Positions 9,611 to 19,314 of a stretch of DNA of 64,000 bases are shown one piece after another. The stretch is from Stomoxys calcitrans (Eukaryota > Arthropoda > Insecta > Diptera > Muscidae). The notes beneath the pieces were generated by a model. The model was not told the DNA's origin. It searched no databases and saw only the letters and a list, made by a program, of their open reading frames with translations. The stretch spans positions 8,541,448 to 8,605,447 of the forward strand of contig NC_081552.1 of the NCBI RefSeq assembly GCF_963082655.1, written 5' to 3'. The position numbers and the translations under genes were made by a program. Numbering within the stretch: position 1 is the stretch's first letter; the number at the start of each line of letters is the position of its first letter.

Positions 9611-11925
9611 TGGAAGCCGCATTTTTTTTTTAATTTGACTGAAATTTTGTATGTAGTGTTATGTTATGACTTCTAACAACCGTGCCAGGTACGGTCCAAA
9701 TCGGTCTATAACCTGATATAGGTCCCATATAAACCGATATTTCGATTTTATTTCATGAGCCGCATTTTTATACCCACCACCGAAGGATGGAGGTATATTC
9801 ATTTTGTTATTACGTTTGCAACACATCGAAATATCCATTTCCGACCCTATAAAGCATATATATTCTTGATCAGCGTAAAAATCTAAGACGATCTAGACAT
9901 GTCCGTCCGTCTGTCCGTCTGTCTGTTGAAATCACGCTACAGTCTTTAAAAATTGAGATATTGAGCTGAAACTTTGCACAGATTCTTTTTTTGTCCATAA
10001 GCAGGTTAAGTTCGAAGATGGGCTATATCGGACTATATCTTGATATAGCACCCATATAGACCGATCCGCCGATTTGAGGACTTAGGCCCATAAAAGCCAC
10101 ATTTATTATCCGATTTTGCTGACAGTTAGGGCAGTGAGTTGTGTTAGGCCCATCGACATTCATCGTTAATTTGGCTCAGATCGGTCCAGATTTGGATATA
10201 GCTGCCATATAGACTGATCCTCCGATTTAGGGTCTAAGACCCATAAAAGCCAAATTTATTATCCGATTTCACTGAAATTTGGGACAGTGAGTTGTGTTGG
10301 GCTCTTCGACATCCTTCGTTAATTTGGACCAGATCGGTTCAGATTTCGATATAGCTGCCATATAGACCGATCCTCCGGTTAAGGGTCTTAGGCCCACAAA
10401 AGCCACATTTATTATCCGATTTTGATGAAATTCAGGACAGTGAGTTTAGTTAGGCTCTTCGACGTCTTTCTTCAATTTGGCCTAGATCGGTCCAAATTTG
10501 GATATAACTTCCATATAGAACGATCCTCCGATTTATGGTGTAAGGCCCATAAAAGCCACATTTATTATCCGATTTTGCTGAAGTTTGGGACAGTGAGTTG
10601 TCATAGACCCTTCGACATCTTTCTTCAATTTGGCCCAGATCGGTTCAGATTTGGATATAGCTGCCATATAGACCGATTTCTTGATTTAAGGTTCTGGGCC
10701 CATAAAATGCTCATTTATTGTCCGATGTCGCCGAAATTTAGGACAGTGAATTAAGTTAAGCCCCTTGACATACTTCTGCAATATCGCACAGATCGGTCCA
10801 GATTTGGATATAGCTGCCATATAGACCGATATCTAGGTTTTAATAGGTTTTGGGCCCATAAAAGACGCATTTATTGTCCGATGTCGCTGAAATTTGAGAC
10901 AGTGCTTTGTGTTAGGCTCTTCGACATTTTTGTGCAACTTGGCCCTAACCAGTCCAGATTTGGATATAGCTGCAATGTAGACCTATATCTCGATTTTAAG
11001 CCTTGGCCCCATAAAAGGCGCATTTATTATCCGATTTCACTGAAATTTGATACAGTGATTTATGTTAGGCTTTTCGACATCCGTGTCGCATATGGTTCAG
11101 ATCGGTTTATTTTTAAATATTGCTACTGTACTTATTAGTATTTGGTCCAAATCGGAACATATTTTGATATAACTGATATGGGACATAAAGTATGAAATTT
11201 TCACCGAATTTTAATGAAAGATGGTTTACATATATACCCGAGGTGATGGGTATCCAAAGTTCGGCCCGGCCGAACTTAACGCCTTTTTACTTGTTTTTAA
11301 TTTGACTGAAATTTTGTATGTACTGTTATATTAAGACTTCCAACAACCGTGCCAGGTACGGTCCAAATCGGTCTTTAACCTGATACAGCTCCTTATAAAC
11401 CGATCGTCCGATTTTATTTCATGAGCCCCTGGAAGCTGCAATTTTTTTCCGATTTGGTTAATATTTACTTCTTGAGCCCCTACAAGCCATAATTAATGTT
11501 TTGCATGTAGTGTTTTGTTACGACTTCTATCAAATGTGTCAAGTACGGTCTAAATAGGTCTATAACCTGATACAACTCCCATATATACTGATTTCCCGAT
11601 TTGAATTCTTGAGTCGGTAGAAGTCGCAATTTTTGTCCGAATTGGCTGAAATTTTACATGCGGTGTTCTCTTACGATTTCCAATAACTGTACCTAATACG
11701 GTCCAAATCTGTCTCTGACCTGATATTACTCCCATGTAAACCGGACTTTCGATCATCCTTGTTCGTTTCCTTGAAGCTTTAATTTTTGCTGGTTTGGCAG
11801 AAGTTTGGTAAGTAGAATAAAATTATGCCATTCAACTGAATTTATTTTGCATAATTTTTTAGCAGAATCCATAGTGGTGGGTTCCCAAGATAAGGCCCAG
11901 CCGAACTTAGCACGCTTTTACATGT
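9611..11925 (+). mobile_element. Family B' element split by a nested A element
   Basis: The left portion 9611-9764 and right portion 11295-11925 are both B' units. The A element lies between 'gagccgca' and 'tttttaatttgactg', i.e. in a T-run. The right end is 'gtggtgggttcccaagataaggc', a hairpin with one mutated arm (AAGGCCCAGCCGAACTTA region) and a tail 'gcacgcttttacatgt'. Confidence 0.7.
9765..11294 (+). mobile_element. Family A element, complete, nested in B'
   Basis: Left end TTTTTATACCCACCACCGAA, core 'atatattcttgatcagcg' near 9860, GTCY tract at about 9901-9930 (GTCCGTCCGTCTGTCCGTCT). Then come about eight 153-bp units, GGTGATGGGTATCC, the perfect hairpin arms AAGTTCGGCC / GGCCGAACTT and the tail TTTTTACTTGT. 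An open frame of 110 codons (10422-10754) spans two units because 153 is divisible by three. I do not regard it as a gene. Confidence 0.88.
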
Positions 11926-11943
11926 TTTATTTTATCTCCAACA

Positions 11944-12871
11944 AGCTGACTCGGGCCCGCTCCGCAGCGCCTTCTTTTACTTTATATGGAACAAGAGTTT
12001 CCTTGGAATATTTATTTTCGACAATTAAAGATCTTTTGGTGAAATTCCATGCTAACTTGACTGACAGTTTAACAATATAAGTTCCTTTATCTGAATCCCA
12101 CATAATCTTTATTGGTCTACGAATTTAAGTTTGGATGTAAGGTGTACTCCATTCTTAAAATACTTCATTTCAGCCCGATATTCTCATGATGTCTGATTTA
12201 GTGGTGTTTTCGGGGAAGAGGTGGTCCCTCAGATACTTGGCCCTGAAAAAATATTAGCATCGTGGTCTTCTCTCAAATACCATTTATTTAAACCCCATAT
12301 TGCCATTGGCTTAAGAGGAGTTTACAGGATGAGGCGTCCCCCAAACACATGGCCCCAAAATAGGTTATCAAATTCGTTTTCTAATCTCAAATGCCTTTCA
12401 TTTGAGCCACCCCCCAATACCTTTCATTTAGGCTCCACATTGACTTGGTCGGTAAATATGCCCGATTTGGGGGTGTTTTGGGGATTGGGGTGGTCCCCCA
12501 AACACTAAGCCCGGAAAAGATATCAGAAACGTGCTCTATTCTCATATATTACAAGCCATAATTAATGTTTTGCATGTAGTGTTTTGTTACGACTTCTATA
12601 TAATTTATTTGAACCCAATGTTGCCATTGCCCTCAAAATTGGATATCAAATTCGTTTTCTAATCTCATTAAAACTCCTTATTGCAAAAGTCAGAAAATAT
12701 GTCCGGTTTGGGGTATTGGCCCTAAAACCTATGAATATTTAGTTCCACTCTCTTTAAGACCCAAATTGTCTTGGTGATCAAATAAGTCCTATTTGGGGGT
12801 TGTTATGGTGGTGGGACGTCCGCTAGACAGTTGACCCCTAATGTTGATATCAGATACTTGACTCTCGAATC
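11944..12871 (+). mobile_element. Family C repeat, 3' truncated
   Basis: Starts 'gctgactcgggcccgctccg', then 'ttcttttactttatatggaacaag', the conserved C head. G-rich units follow ('gggggtgttttggggattgg', 12467-12486). A 50-nt patch of B' sequence interrupts the unit at 12550-12599. The copy ends near 12871 without an A-rich tail. The class of family C is unknown to me; its 3' tail elsewhere suggests a retroposed element. Confidence 0.65.
12550..12599 (+). other. 50-nt patch identical to B' sequence at 11481-11530
   Basis: Positions 12550-12599 and 11481-11530 match at every base, then diverge immediately on both sides. In the other C copies (26461-26500, 43978-44000) this point reads directly from 'tctcatat' to 'atttatttgaacccc'. 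The patch is therefore an insertion into C of DNA copied from the neighbouring B' element about 1 kb away. Confidence 0.85.
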
Positions 12872-12904
12872 GGTTATCTCGGAGATCGGTTTATATGGGA
12901 GCTA

Positions 12905-13084
12905 TTGGGTTGCCCAAAAAAGTAATTGCGGTTTTTTTAAATGAAAGTAAATGCATTTTTAATAAAACTTAGAATGAACTTTAATCAAATATACTTTTTT
13001 ACACTTTTTTTCTAAAGCAAGCTAAAAGTAACAGCTGATAACTGACAGAAGAAAGAATGCAATTACAGAGTCACAAGCTGTGCA
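12905..13084 (-). mobile_element. Mariner-type MITE, one end lost
   Basis: The left terminal repeat is TTGGGTTGCCCAAAAAAGTA, preceded by TA. The interior matches the copy at 18977-19210 in inverted orientation (shared 'aaatgcatttttaataaaactt' and 'cacaagctgtg'). The other terminal repeat is absent: similarity stops after 'cacaagctgtg'. The terminal repeat resembles those of mellifera-type mariners, from memory. No transposase is encoded. Confidence 0.75.
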
Positions 13085-13299
13085 AACAAAGAGTAATGAA
13101 TAAGAACTGTTATGCTATTGGAGCTACATCAAGCTATAGTTCGATTCGGACAATAAATGAATTGAATGATGAACGCTGTAGAAGTCTTGTGTAATATACA
13201 GTCCATTCGGATAAGAATTTCGCCTTGTAGGGGCTCAAGAAGCAAAATCGGGAGATCGGTTTATACGAGAGCTGTTTCAAGCTATAGATCGATTTAGAC

Positions 13300-13358
13300 C
13301 ATATTGGACACGTGTGTTGAAGGTTTGCCCATAACCTTCAACATACGTGTCCAATATG
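13300..13358. repeat. Fold-back inverted repeat, 26-bp arms, 7-nt loop
   Basis: Arms 13300-13325 and 13333-13358 are reverse complements with one mismatch (CACGTGTG against CACGTATG). The left arm is ordinary B-unit sequence; the right arm appears to be its inverted copy. Confidence 0.85.
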
Positions 13359-13389
13359 TACGTTTTACTGTTGCTTCGTAATCAATAAA

Positions 13390-13696
13390 TAAATTGCAAA
13401 TTTTGCCAATGAACATTTCACTAAGAAACAGTGGCATACTTCGCCAATATCAATGAGTGCAGTCCGGTTGAAGTTTAAGCTCAATGATAAGGGGCCTCCT
13501 TTTTATGGCCGAATCAGAACGGCTTGTGCGACACCTTTTCGTAGAGAAGTTTTACATGGCACAGGACCTCACAAATATTGCCAGCATTAGGAGGGGAATA
13601 GAGCCGCTGAAAATTGTTTCTGATGGTCTCGCCAGCATTCGAACCCAGGCGTTCAGCGTCTTAGGCGGACATGCTAACCTCTGCGCTACGGTGGCC
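13390..13696 (-). mobile_element. tRNA-derived SINE, complete, with 14-bp target duplication
   Basis: On the reverse strand the element starts GGCCACCGTAGCGCAGAGG at 13696, with A and B boxes, and ends near 13396 in 'gttcattggcaaaatttgc'. It is flanked by identical 14-mers TCGTAATCAATAAA at 13376-13389 and 13697-13710, the expected target-site duplication of retroposition. The body ('tgtcgcacaagccgttctgattcggccataaaaaggagg') matches the SINE at 2775 in order. The 72-codon forward frame across it is not a gene. Confidence 0.88.
13634..13688 (-). promoter_or_regulatory. Internal Pol III promoter (B box and A box) of the SINE
   Basis: On the reverse strand the A-box-like segment TAGCGCAGAGGTTAGCATG lies at 13670-13688 and the B-box-like GGGTTCGAATGC at about 13635-13646. 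Their spacing and sequence are those of a type-2 tRNA promoter. This copy keeps the boxes better than the other SINEs here. Confidence 0.7.
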
Positions 13697-13710
13697 TCGT
13701 AATCAATAAA

Positions 13711-14070
13711 GGGATGGTATTTCTTGATCTGTCCTTCTCGGGTCCTTTCCAGGATTTGGCGATAGTAATGAGCTCCACACAGACTGGAAGATTGAGGTCC
13801 GAGAAGCTTAGCTATGAGCTATCGGGCTCGTCCGTGGAATGCTCCATACGGAGTAGCTGCAACGGCAGTAGCGGGCAATCAGCGGTATCGAGCGGATAGT
13901 CTCAGTGAGAGGCCAGGCGGTACCAGCTCTTGCACAAATACTGAGTGCCTATGATGCCTTTAAATAACCAATGGCCAACCTGTTGGACCTTTCGACCGGA
14001 ACGAGCCTGCTCACCTGCAGGAGCTTGAGGAGAATCACACAACAACAACAACATCAACCAGTTTTGTGGA
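13711..14070 (+). mobile_element. Retroposon 3' segment ending in a CAA tail
   Basis: A GC-richer block ('gtgagaggccaggcggtaccagctcttgcac' in part) ends with 'gaatcacacaacaacaacaac' at about 14031-14056. The block has the look of the 3' untranslated end of a 5'-truncated non-LTR element or of a SINE. Its 5' border coincides with the SINE target duplication. The 61-codon forward and 70-codon reverse frames show no domain. The class is inferred from the tail and truncation. Confidence 0.55.
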
Positions 14071-14286
14071 AACTCTTTCAGGAATAAAAGACCGATTTGA
14101 ACCACATTCGGCACATCTTTTCAATGTCATAGAAAGCGTCATATACATAAAAAAAATATAACAAAAAATTTTTCATTTAAAACATTAATTGGATCAATAA
14201 TTTTTTAATTGAATCCAGATTTTTTCCACTACGATCGTGTTTGAAATTCTGGCAATTTTCAATTAAAAGTTAATAAATTTCAACCA
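14071..14286. other. AT-rich stretch with a 'taattggatcaat' repeat
   Basis: Includes 'attaattggatcaataatttttt', related to the AT-rich segment at 32895-33160. No gene is seen. Confidence 0.4.
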
Positions 14287-14785
14287 TTTTTATACCCACC
14301 ACCGAAGGATGGGGGTATATTCATTTTGTCATTCCGTTTGCCACACATCGAAATATCCATTTCCGACCCTATAAAGTATATATATTCTTGAACAGTGTAA
14401 AAATCTAAGACGATCAAGACATGTCCGTCCGTCTGTCCGTCTGTCTGTTGAAATCACGCTACAGTCTTTAAAAATGGAGACATTGGGCTGGAACTTTTCA
14501 CAGATTCTTTTTTTGTCCATAAGCAGGTTAAGTTCGAAGATGGGCTATATCGGACTATATCTTGACATAGCCCCTATATAGACCAATCCGCCGATTTAGG
14601 GTCGTAGGCCCATAAAAGCCACATTTACTATCCGATTTCGCTGAAATTTGGGACAGTGAGTTGTGTTAGGCCCTTTGACATCCTTCGTCAATTTGGCCTT
14701 GATAGGATCAGATTTGGATATAGTTCCCATATAGACCGATCCCTCGATTTAAGGTTTTGGGCCCATGAAAGGGGCATTTATTGTC
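14287..14785 (+). mobile_element. Family A element, 5' half, head-to-head with the next copy
   Basis: Left end TTTTTATACCCACCACCGAA, GTCY tract at about 14421-14450, two to three units, then an abrupt change at about 14785 into the reverse-orientation hairpin region of the following A element. Its right end is missing. Confidence 0.8.
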
Positions 14786-16272
14786 GGCCGAGCCGAACTT
14801 TGGATACCCACCACCTCGGTATATATATATATATAAAGCACATTTCATCAAAATTCGGTGAAACTTTCATACGTTATGCCGCATATAAGTTATTGGACCG
14901 ATTTGAACCAAATACTAATAAGTAGAGTAGCTTTATCTAAAAATAAACCGATCTGAACCATACTCGACACGGATGTCGAAAGCCTATCATAAGTCACTAT
15001 GTCAAATTTCAGTGAAATCGGACAATAAATGCCTCTTTTATGGGCCCAAAACCTTAAATTGAGAGATCGGTATATATGGCAGCTATATTAAAATCTGGAC
15101 CGATCCGAGCAAAATTGAAAAAAGAAGTCGAAGAACCTAACTTAACTCACTGTTTCAAATATCACCGACATCGGACAATAAATGCGTCTTTTATGGCCCC
15201 AAAACATAAAACCTAGATATCGGTCTATATGGCAGCTATATCCAAATCTGAACCGATCTGTGCGATATAGCAGAAGTGTGTTAAGGGGCTTAATTTAACT
15301 CACTGTCTCAAATTTCGGCGACATCGGACAATAAATGCCTCTTTTATGGGCCCAAAACCTTAAATCTAGAAATCGGTCTATATGGCAGCTATATCCAAAT
15401 CTGAACCGATCTGAGCAAAATTGAAAAAGGACGTCGAAGAGCCTAACTAAACTCACTGTCTCAAATTTCAGCGACATCGAACAATAAATGCGTCTTTTAT
15501 CGCCCCAAAACCTAAAACCTAGATATCGGTCTATATGGCAGCTATATCCAAATCTGAACCGATCTGGGCCAAATTGTTGAAGGATGTCGATGGTCCTAAC
15601 GCAATTCACTGTACCGAATTTCAGCAAAATCGGATAATAAATGTGGCTTTTGTAGGCCTAAGACCCTAAATCGGAGGATCGGTCTATATGGCAGCTATAT
15701 CCAAATCTGAACCGATGTGAGCCATATTAACGGAAGCTGTCGAGGGGCCTAGGAAAACTCATTGTTCCAAATTTCAGCAAAATCTGATAATAAATGTGGC
15801 TTTTATGGGCCTTAGACCCTAAATCGGAGGATCGGTCTATATGGCAGCTATATCCAAATCTAGACCGATCTGAGTCAAATTGACAAAAGATGTCGAAAAG
15901 CCTAACACAACTCACTGTCCAAAATTTCAGCAAAATCGGATAATAAATGTGGCTTTTATGGGCCTAAGACCCTGAATCGGCAGATCGGTCTATATGGGGG
16001 CTATATCAAGATATAGTCCGATATAGCCCATCTTCGAACTTAACCTGCTTATGGACAAAAAAAGAATCTGTGCAAAGTTTCAGCTCAATATCTCAATTTT
16101 TAAAGACTGTAGCGTGATTTCAACAGACGGACGGAGATGTCTAGATCGTCTTAGATTTTTACGCTGATCAAGAATATATATACTTTATAGGGTCGGAAAT
16201 GGATATTTCGATGTGTTGCAAACGGAATGACAAAATGAATATACCCCCATCCTTCGGTGGTGGGTATAAAAA
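14786..16272 (-). mobile_element. Family A element, reverse, nearly complete
   Basis: Begins inside the hairpin (CGGCCGAGCCGAACTT) and 'tggatacccaccacc', then an expanded TA tract near 14820-14835. About eight 153-bp units follow, then a short 'acagacggacggag' tract, the core, and GGTGGTGGGTATAAAAA. Reverse-strand frames of 110 codons (15295-15627) and 68 codons are unit readings. The A head at 14287-14785 and this copy's own head (about 15780-16272) form a large inverted repeat. Confidence 0.85.
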
Positions 16273-18045
16273 CCTACATATATTTAGACCAATCACGGCA
16301 ATATGAGACTCAAATGAAAGGTATTTAGGATAAGAAAACGTATCTGATATCCAATTGTCGGACCAAGTGCTAGGGGGACCACCCCAAGCCCCAAAACACC
16401 ACAAAATCCGACATATTTACCGACCATGACAATATGGGACTCAAACGAAAGGTATTTGCGAGTAGAATACGAATCTGATATTCAAATGTGGGACTACTTT
16501 TCTGGGGGTCCACCCTATCCCCAAAACTGGATTTATTTAATGACCATGGGAATATGGGGTTTAAATAAAAGGTATTTGATTGTAAAATACGAAATTTATA
16601 TCCAAATATGGGACCAAGTGTTTGGGGAGCCGTCTCTCACCAAAAACATCCCCCAAAAGGGGCAGATTTACGGCCATAGCAATATGGAGCTCAAATGATA
16701 GGTCTTTGGGAGTAAAGCACGAATTTGATATCAATATTCGGGAAAATCGTCTACGGGGCTACGCCACCACCACAACACCATCCAAATAGTAAGTATTTTC
16801 TGACTATTGCAATTTGAGGCTCAAATAAGAGGGTTTTTAAAGTGAAACACGAATCCGATATATATTTTCAATGCCAACTCACTGAGTGGCCGCCCCAAAA
16901 CAAAACACCCCCCAAGCTGGTCATGTTTGGCGACTATGGAAATATGGGGCTCAAATTAAAGGTATGTGGGAGTAGACCTGAATTCAACATTAGGGGCCAA
17001 TTGTCTATCGGACGTCCCACCACCATAATAACCCCCAAATAGGACGTATTTGCCCATCAAAACAATTTGGGTCTTAAAGAGAGTGGAACTTAATATTCAT
17101 AGTTTAAAGGCCAATACCCTAAAGCGGACATATTTGCAGACTTTTGCAATAAAGAGTTTAAATGAGATTAAAAAACGAATTTGATATTCAATTTTGAGGG
17201 CAATGGCAAAATGGGGTTCAAATAAATGATATATAGATATATGAGAATAGAGCATGTTGCTGATATATTTTCCGGGCTTAGTGTTTGGGGGACCACCAAA
17301 CTCCTCAAAACACCCCTAAATAGGGTATATTTACCGACCATGTCAATGTGGGGTTTAAATGAAAGTTATTGGGGGGTAGAGCAAGAATTGATACCATTTT
17401 TCGGGGGGTCTACCCCTTTCCCAAAATACCCCACAAACAGCTATTTTTACTGATCATCGCAATATGGGGCTCAAATAAAAGTATTTGGGGGTAGAATACG
17501 AATTTGATATCCAATTGTAGGACCATATATTTAGGGCGTCACCCCTATCCCAAAACACCCCCAAAGGTATACAATTTTTCTACCATGCCAATATGTGGAT
17601 CAAATGAAAGATATTTGAAATTAGAAAACGAATTTGATAACCAATTTTGGAGCCATGTGTTTGTGGGACACATGGCTCCCATAAGCCAATGGCAATATGA
17701 GGTTTAATTAAATGGCATTTGAGAGAAGAGCACGATGCTGATATTTTTTAGGGCCAAGTATCTGAGGGACCACCTCTCCCCCGAAAACACCACTAAATCA
17801 GACATCATGAGAATATCGGGCTGAAATGAAGTATTTTAAGAATGGATTACACCTTACATCCAAACTTGAATTCGTAGACCAATAAAGATCATATGGGATT
17901 CAGATAAAGGCACTTATATTGTTAAACTCTTAGCCAAGTTAGCATGGCATTTCACTAAAAGATCTTCGAAAATAAATATTCCAAGGAAACTTTTGTTCCA
18001 TATAAAGTAAAATAAGGCGCAGCGGAGCGGGTCCGGGTCAGCTAG
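16273..18045 (-). mobile_element. Family C repeat, reverse, long copy
   Basis: Reads in reverse from the C 3' portion ('tatttagaccaatcacggcaatatgag') through about twelve C-rich units to the head at 18017-18045 ('ggcgcagcggagcgggtc', 'cgggtcagctag'). The 3' tail is cut off by the A element at 16272. Forward open frames of 60-90 codons here are unit readings. A small fold-back at 17649-17679 lies in one unit. Confidence 0.75.
17649..17679. repeat. 12-bp fold-back in a C unit
   Basis: GGAGCCATGTGT (17649-17660) and ACACATGGCTCC (17668-17679) are perfect reverse complements with a 7-nt loop. Other C units lack the second arm, so it arose in this copy. Confidence 0.75.
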
Positions 18046-18513
18046 AATGTCAAGACGATCGACTTAGAATGTCAAGACGATCAAAAATATACATATGTAC
18101 CTTGTTGGGTCTCAAATTAATATTTCGAGGGTAAAAAACGAAAAACAAATTTAGTTGTTTAGTCCATATGTTTTTGTACTGAAGTCTTAAATGGATAATG
18201 ATTATTATCGCAAGTATTATGAAAGGAATATCTAGTGCAGAAAATTTTTTCTGATATTTATGCCAAGCCGAAGATGCTTACCCATACGCAACGGTGACAT
18301 TAGATAGGCCAACAAAACTGGAAATTCAATTGAATTCACAAATTGACAAAATGATGACAATGTCATGAGAATCAGTAGCGAGCATTACAAACAACAAATT
18401 CAGCACCATATATTGAGAGATAGAAATTAGTTGAATAGCCAAGCAAACCCGAACAAAGAAAAACCGCGCAAGAGGTACAGGAGAGTGCGTCCAAGGTTGA
18501 GGTGTCCAAGAGG
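18046..18513. other. Unique stretch with a possible exon
   Basis: No match to the repeat families of the window. It contains the short open frame described separately at 18255-18368 and purine-rich DNA to 18500. Composition is more balanced than its surroundings. Confidence 0.4.
18255..18368 (+). other. Candidate coding exon or exon remnant, 37 codons
   Basis: The open frame lies between TGA (18252-18254) and TGA (18366-18368). It reads AEDAYPYATVTLDRPTKLE, then IQLNSQIDKMMTMS. The residue mix and codons look more protein-like than other frames here. A T-rich tract and an AG at 18266-18267 could serve as an acceptor upstream of the better part. There is no start codon context, no donor of good quality and no recognised domain. 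It could equally be chance or a pseudo-exon. Confidence 0.2.
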
Positions 18514-18567
18514 TGTTACAAACGGAATGAATATCTTAGTATACCCCCATCCTATGGAGGTGGGTAT
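18514..18567 (-). mobile_element. B'-type terminal fragment
   Basis: Only the TATACCC end survives: 'tacaaacggaatgaat', 'agtatacccccatcctatgg' and AGGTGGGTATAAAAAT. Confidence 0.6.
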
Positions 18568-18976
18568 AAAAATAACAAAACATTATTTTTTCGGCAGATT
18601 TTTGTACTAAAAACAGCAGATTTTGTTTGCTGATTTAGCTGACCGAAATGTTTGGTAATACAGGAGCCCTATGTATGCGGTTATGTCTGCTTTCCCATTT
18701 ATAGCAGACAAAAACTGCTATTGTAGCTAACATTTTTGCTGTTTTGAATAAGAAACAAATAACAGGCCCGGGCATCCTCCATATTATTTTTTCTAAAAGA
18801 AGATTTCGATAAATTTCAGTAACATCTTTTCAAACGAATATATTTTCCCAACATTTTTGTATGGCCAATTTTCAATAAATAATTTAAGAGATAAAATTTT
18901 AACCCATTACGCTTGATTCTCGATTCCCTTGTACAATTTGGATTAAATTTCATACATTCACAATTTAGAGCAATTA
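18568..18976. other. AT-rich stretch, probable old repeat, no gene
   Basis: Words such as 'aacagcagattttgtttgctg' and 'tatagcagacaaaaactgc' resemble 1395-1640. From 18780 the DNA is simple AT-rich sequence without a feature I can name. Confidence 0.35.
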
Positions 18977-19210
18977 TTGGCTTGCCCAAAAAGTAATTGC
19001 GGATTTTTCATATAGTCGGCGTTGACAAATTTTTTCACAGCTTGTGACTCTGTAATTGCATTCTTTCTTCTGTCAGCTATCAGCTGTTGCTTTTAGCTTG
19101 CTTTAAAAAAAAGTGTAAAAAATGTATATTTGATTTAAGCTCATTCTAAGTTTTATTAAAAATGCATTTACTTTCTTTTAAAAAATCCGCAATTACTTTT
19201 TGGGCAACCC
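18977..19210 (+). mobile_element. Mariner-type MITE with both terminal repeats
   Basis: The left terminal repeat GGCTTGCCCAAAAAGTAATT and the right one AATTACTTTTTGGGCAACCC are inverted over about 25 bp with a mismatch near the tip. TA dinucleotides flank both sides. It is about 234 bp, has no coding capacity, and shares its interior with the copies at 12905 and 53234. I infer mobilisation in trans by a mariner transposase. Confidence 0.82.
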
Positions 19211-19314
19211 TATATATTTACGTAGTCAATTTTTTTAATTTTTTTAACACAAAATTTTTTAAAGAAAAATTAAAAAAATAATTTTTGGTAAGAATTTTTG
19301 AAAAATTAAAAATC

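Larger units (their letters stand above)
12872..13375 (-). mobile_element. B-related fragment interrupted by a MITE
   Basis: Flanks at 12872-12904 ('gagatcggtttatatgggagct') and from about 13120 to 13325 ('gctacatcaagctatag', 'ttggacacgtgtgttgaagg') are B-type units on the reverse orientation. The MITE at 12905 divides them. The fragment ends in a fold-back at 13300-13358. Confidence 0.55.

Noticed and set aside
9765..11294. Tandem 153-bp units considered as satellite DNA or a CRISPR-like array
   Set aside because: Units lie inside elements with defined ends, number only a few, and lack short direct repeats with unique spacers. The genome is eukaryotic.
15295..15627. 110-codon frames with repeated 'FGYSCHIDR' phrases, here and at 10422-10754
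   Set aside because: They are two-unit readings of the 153-bp repeat; other copies have stops at varied places and the opposite strand is equally open.
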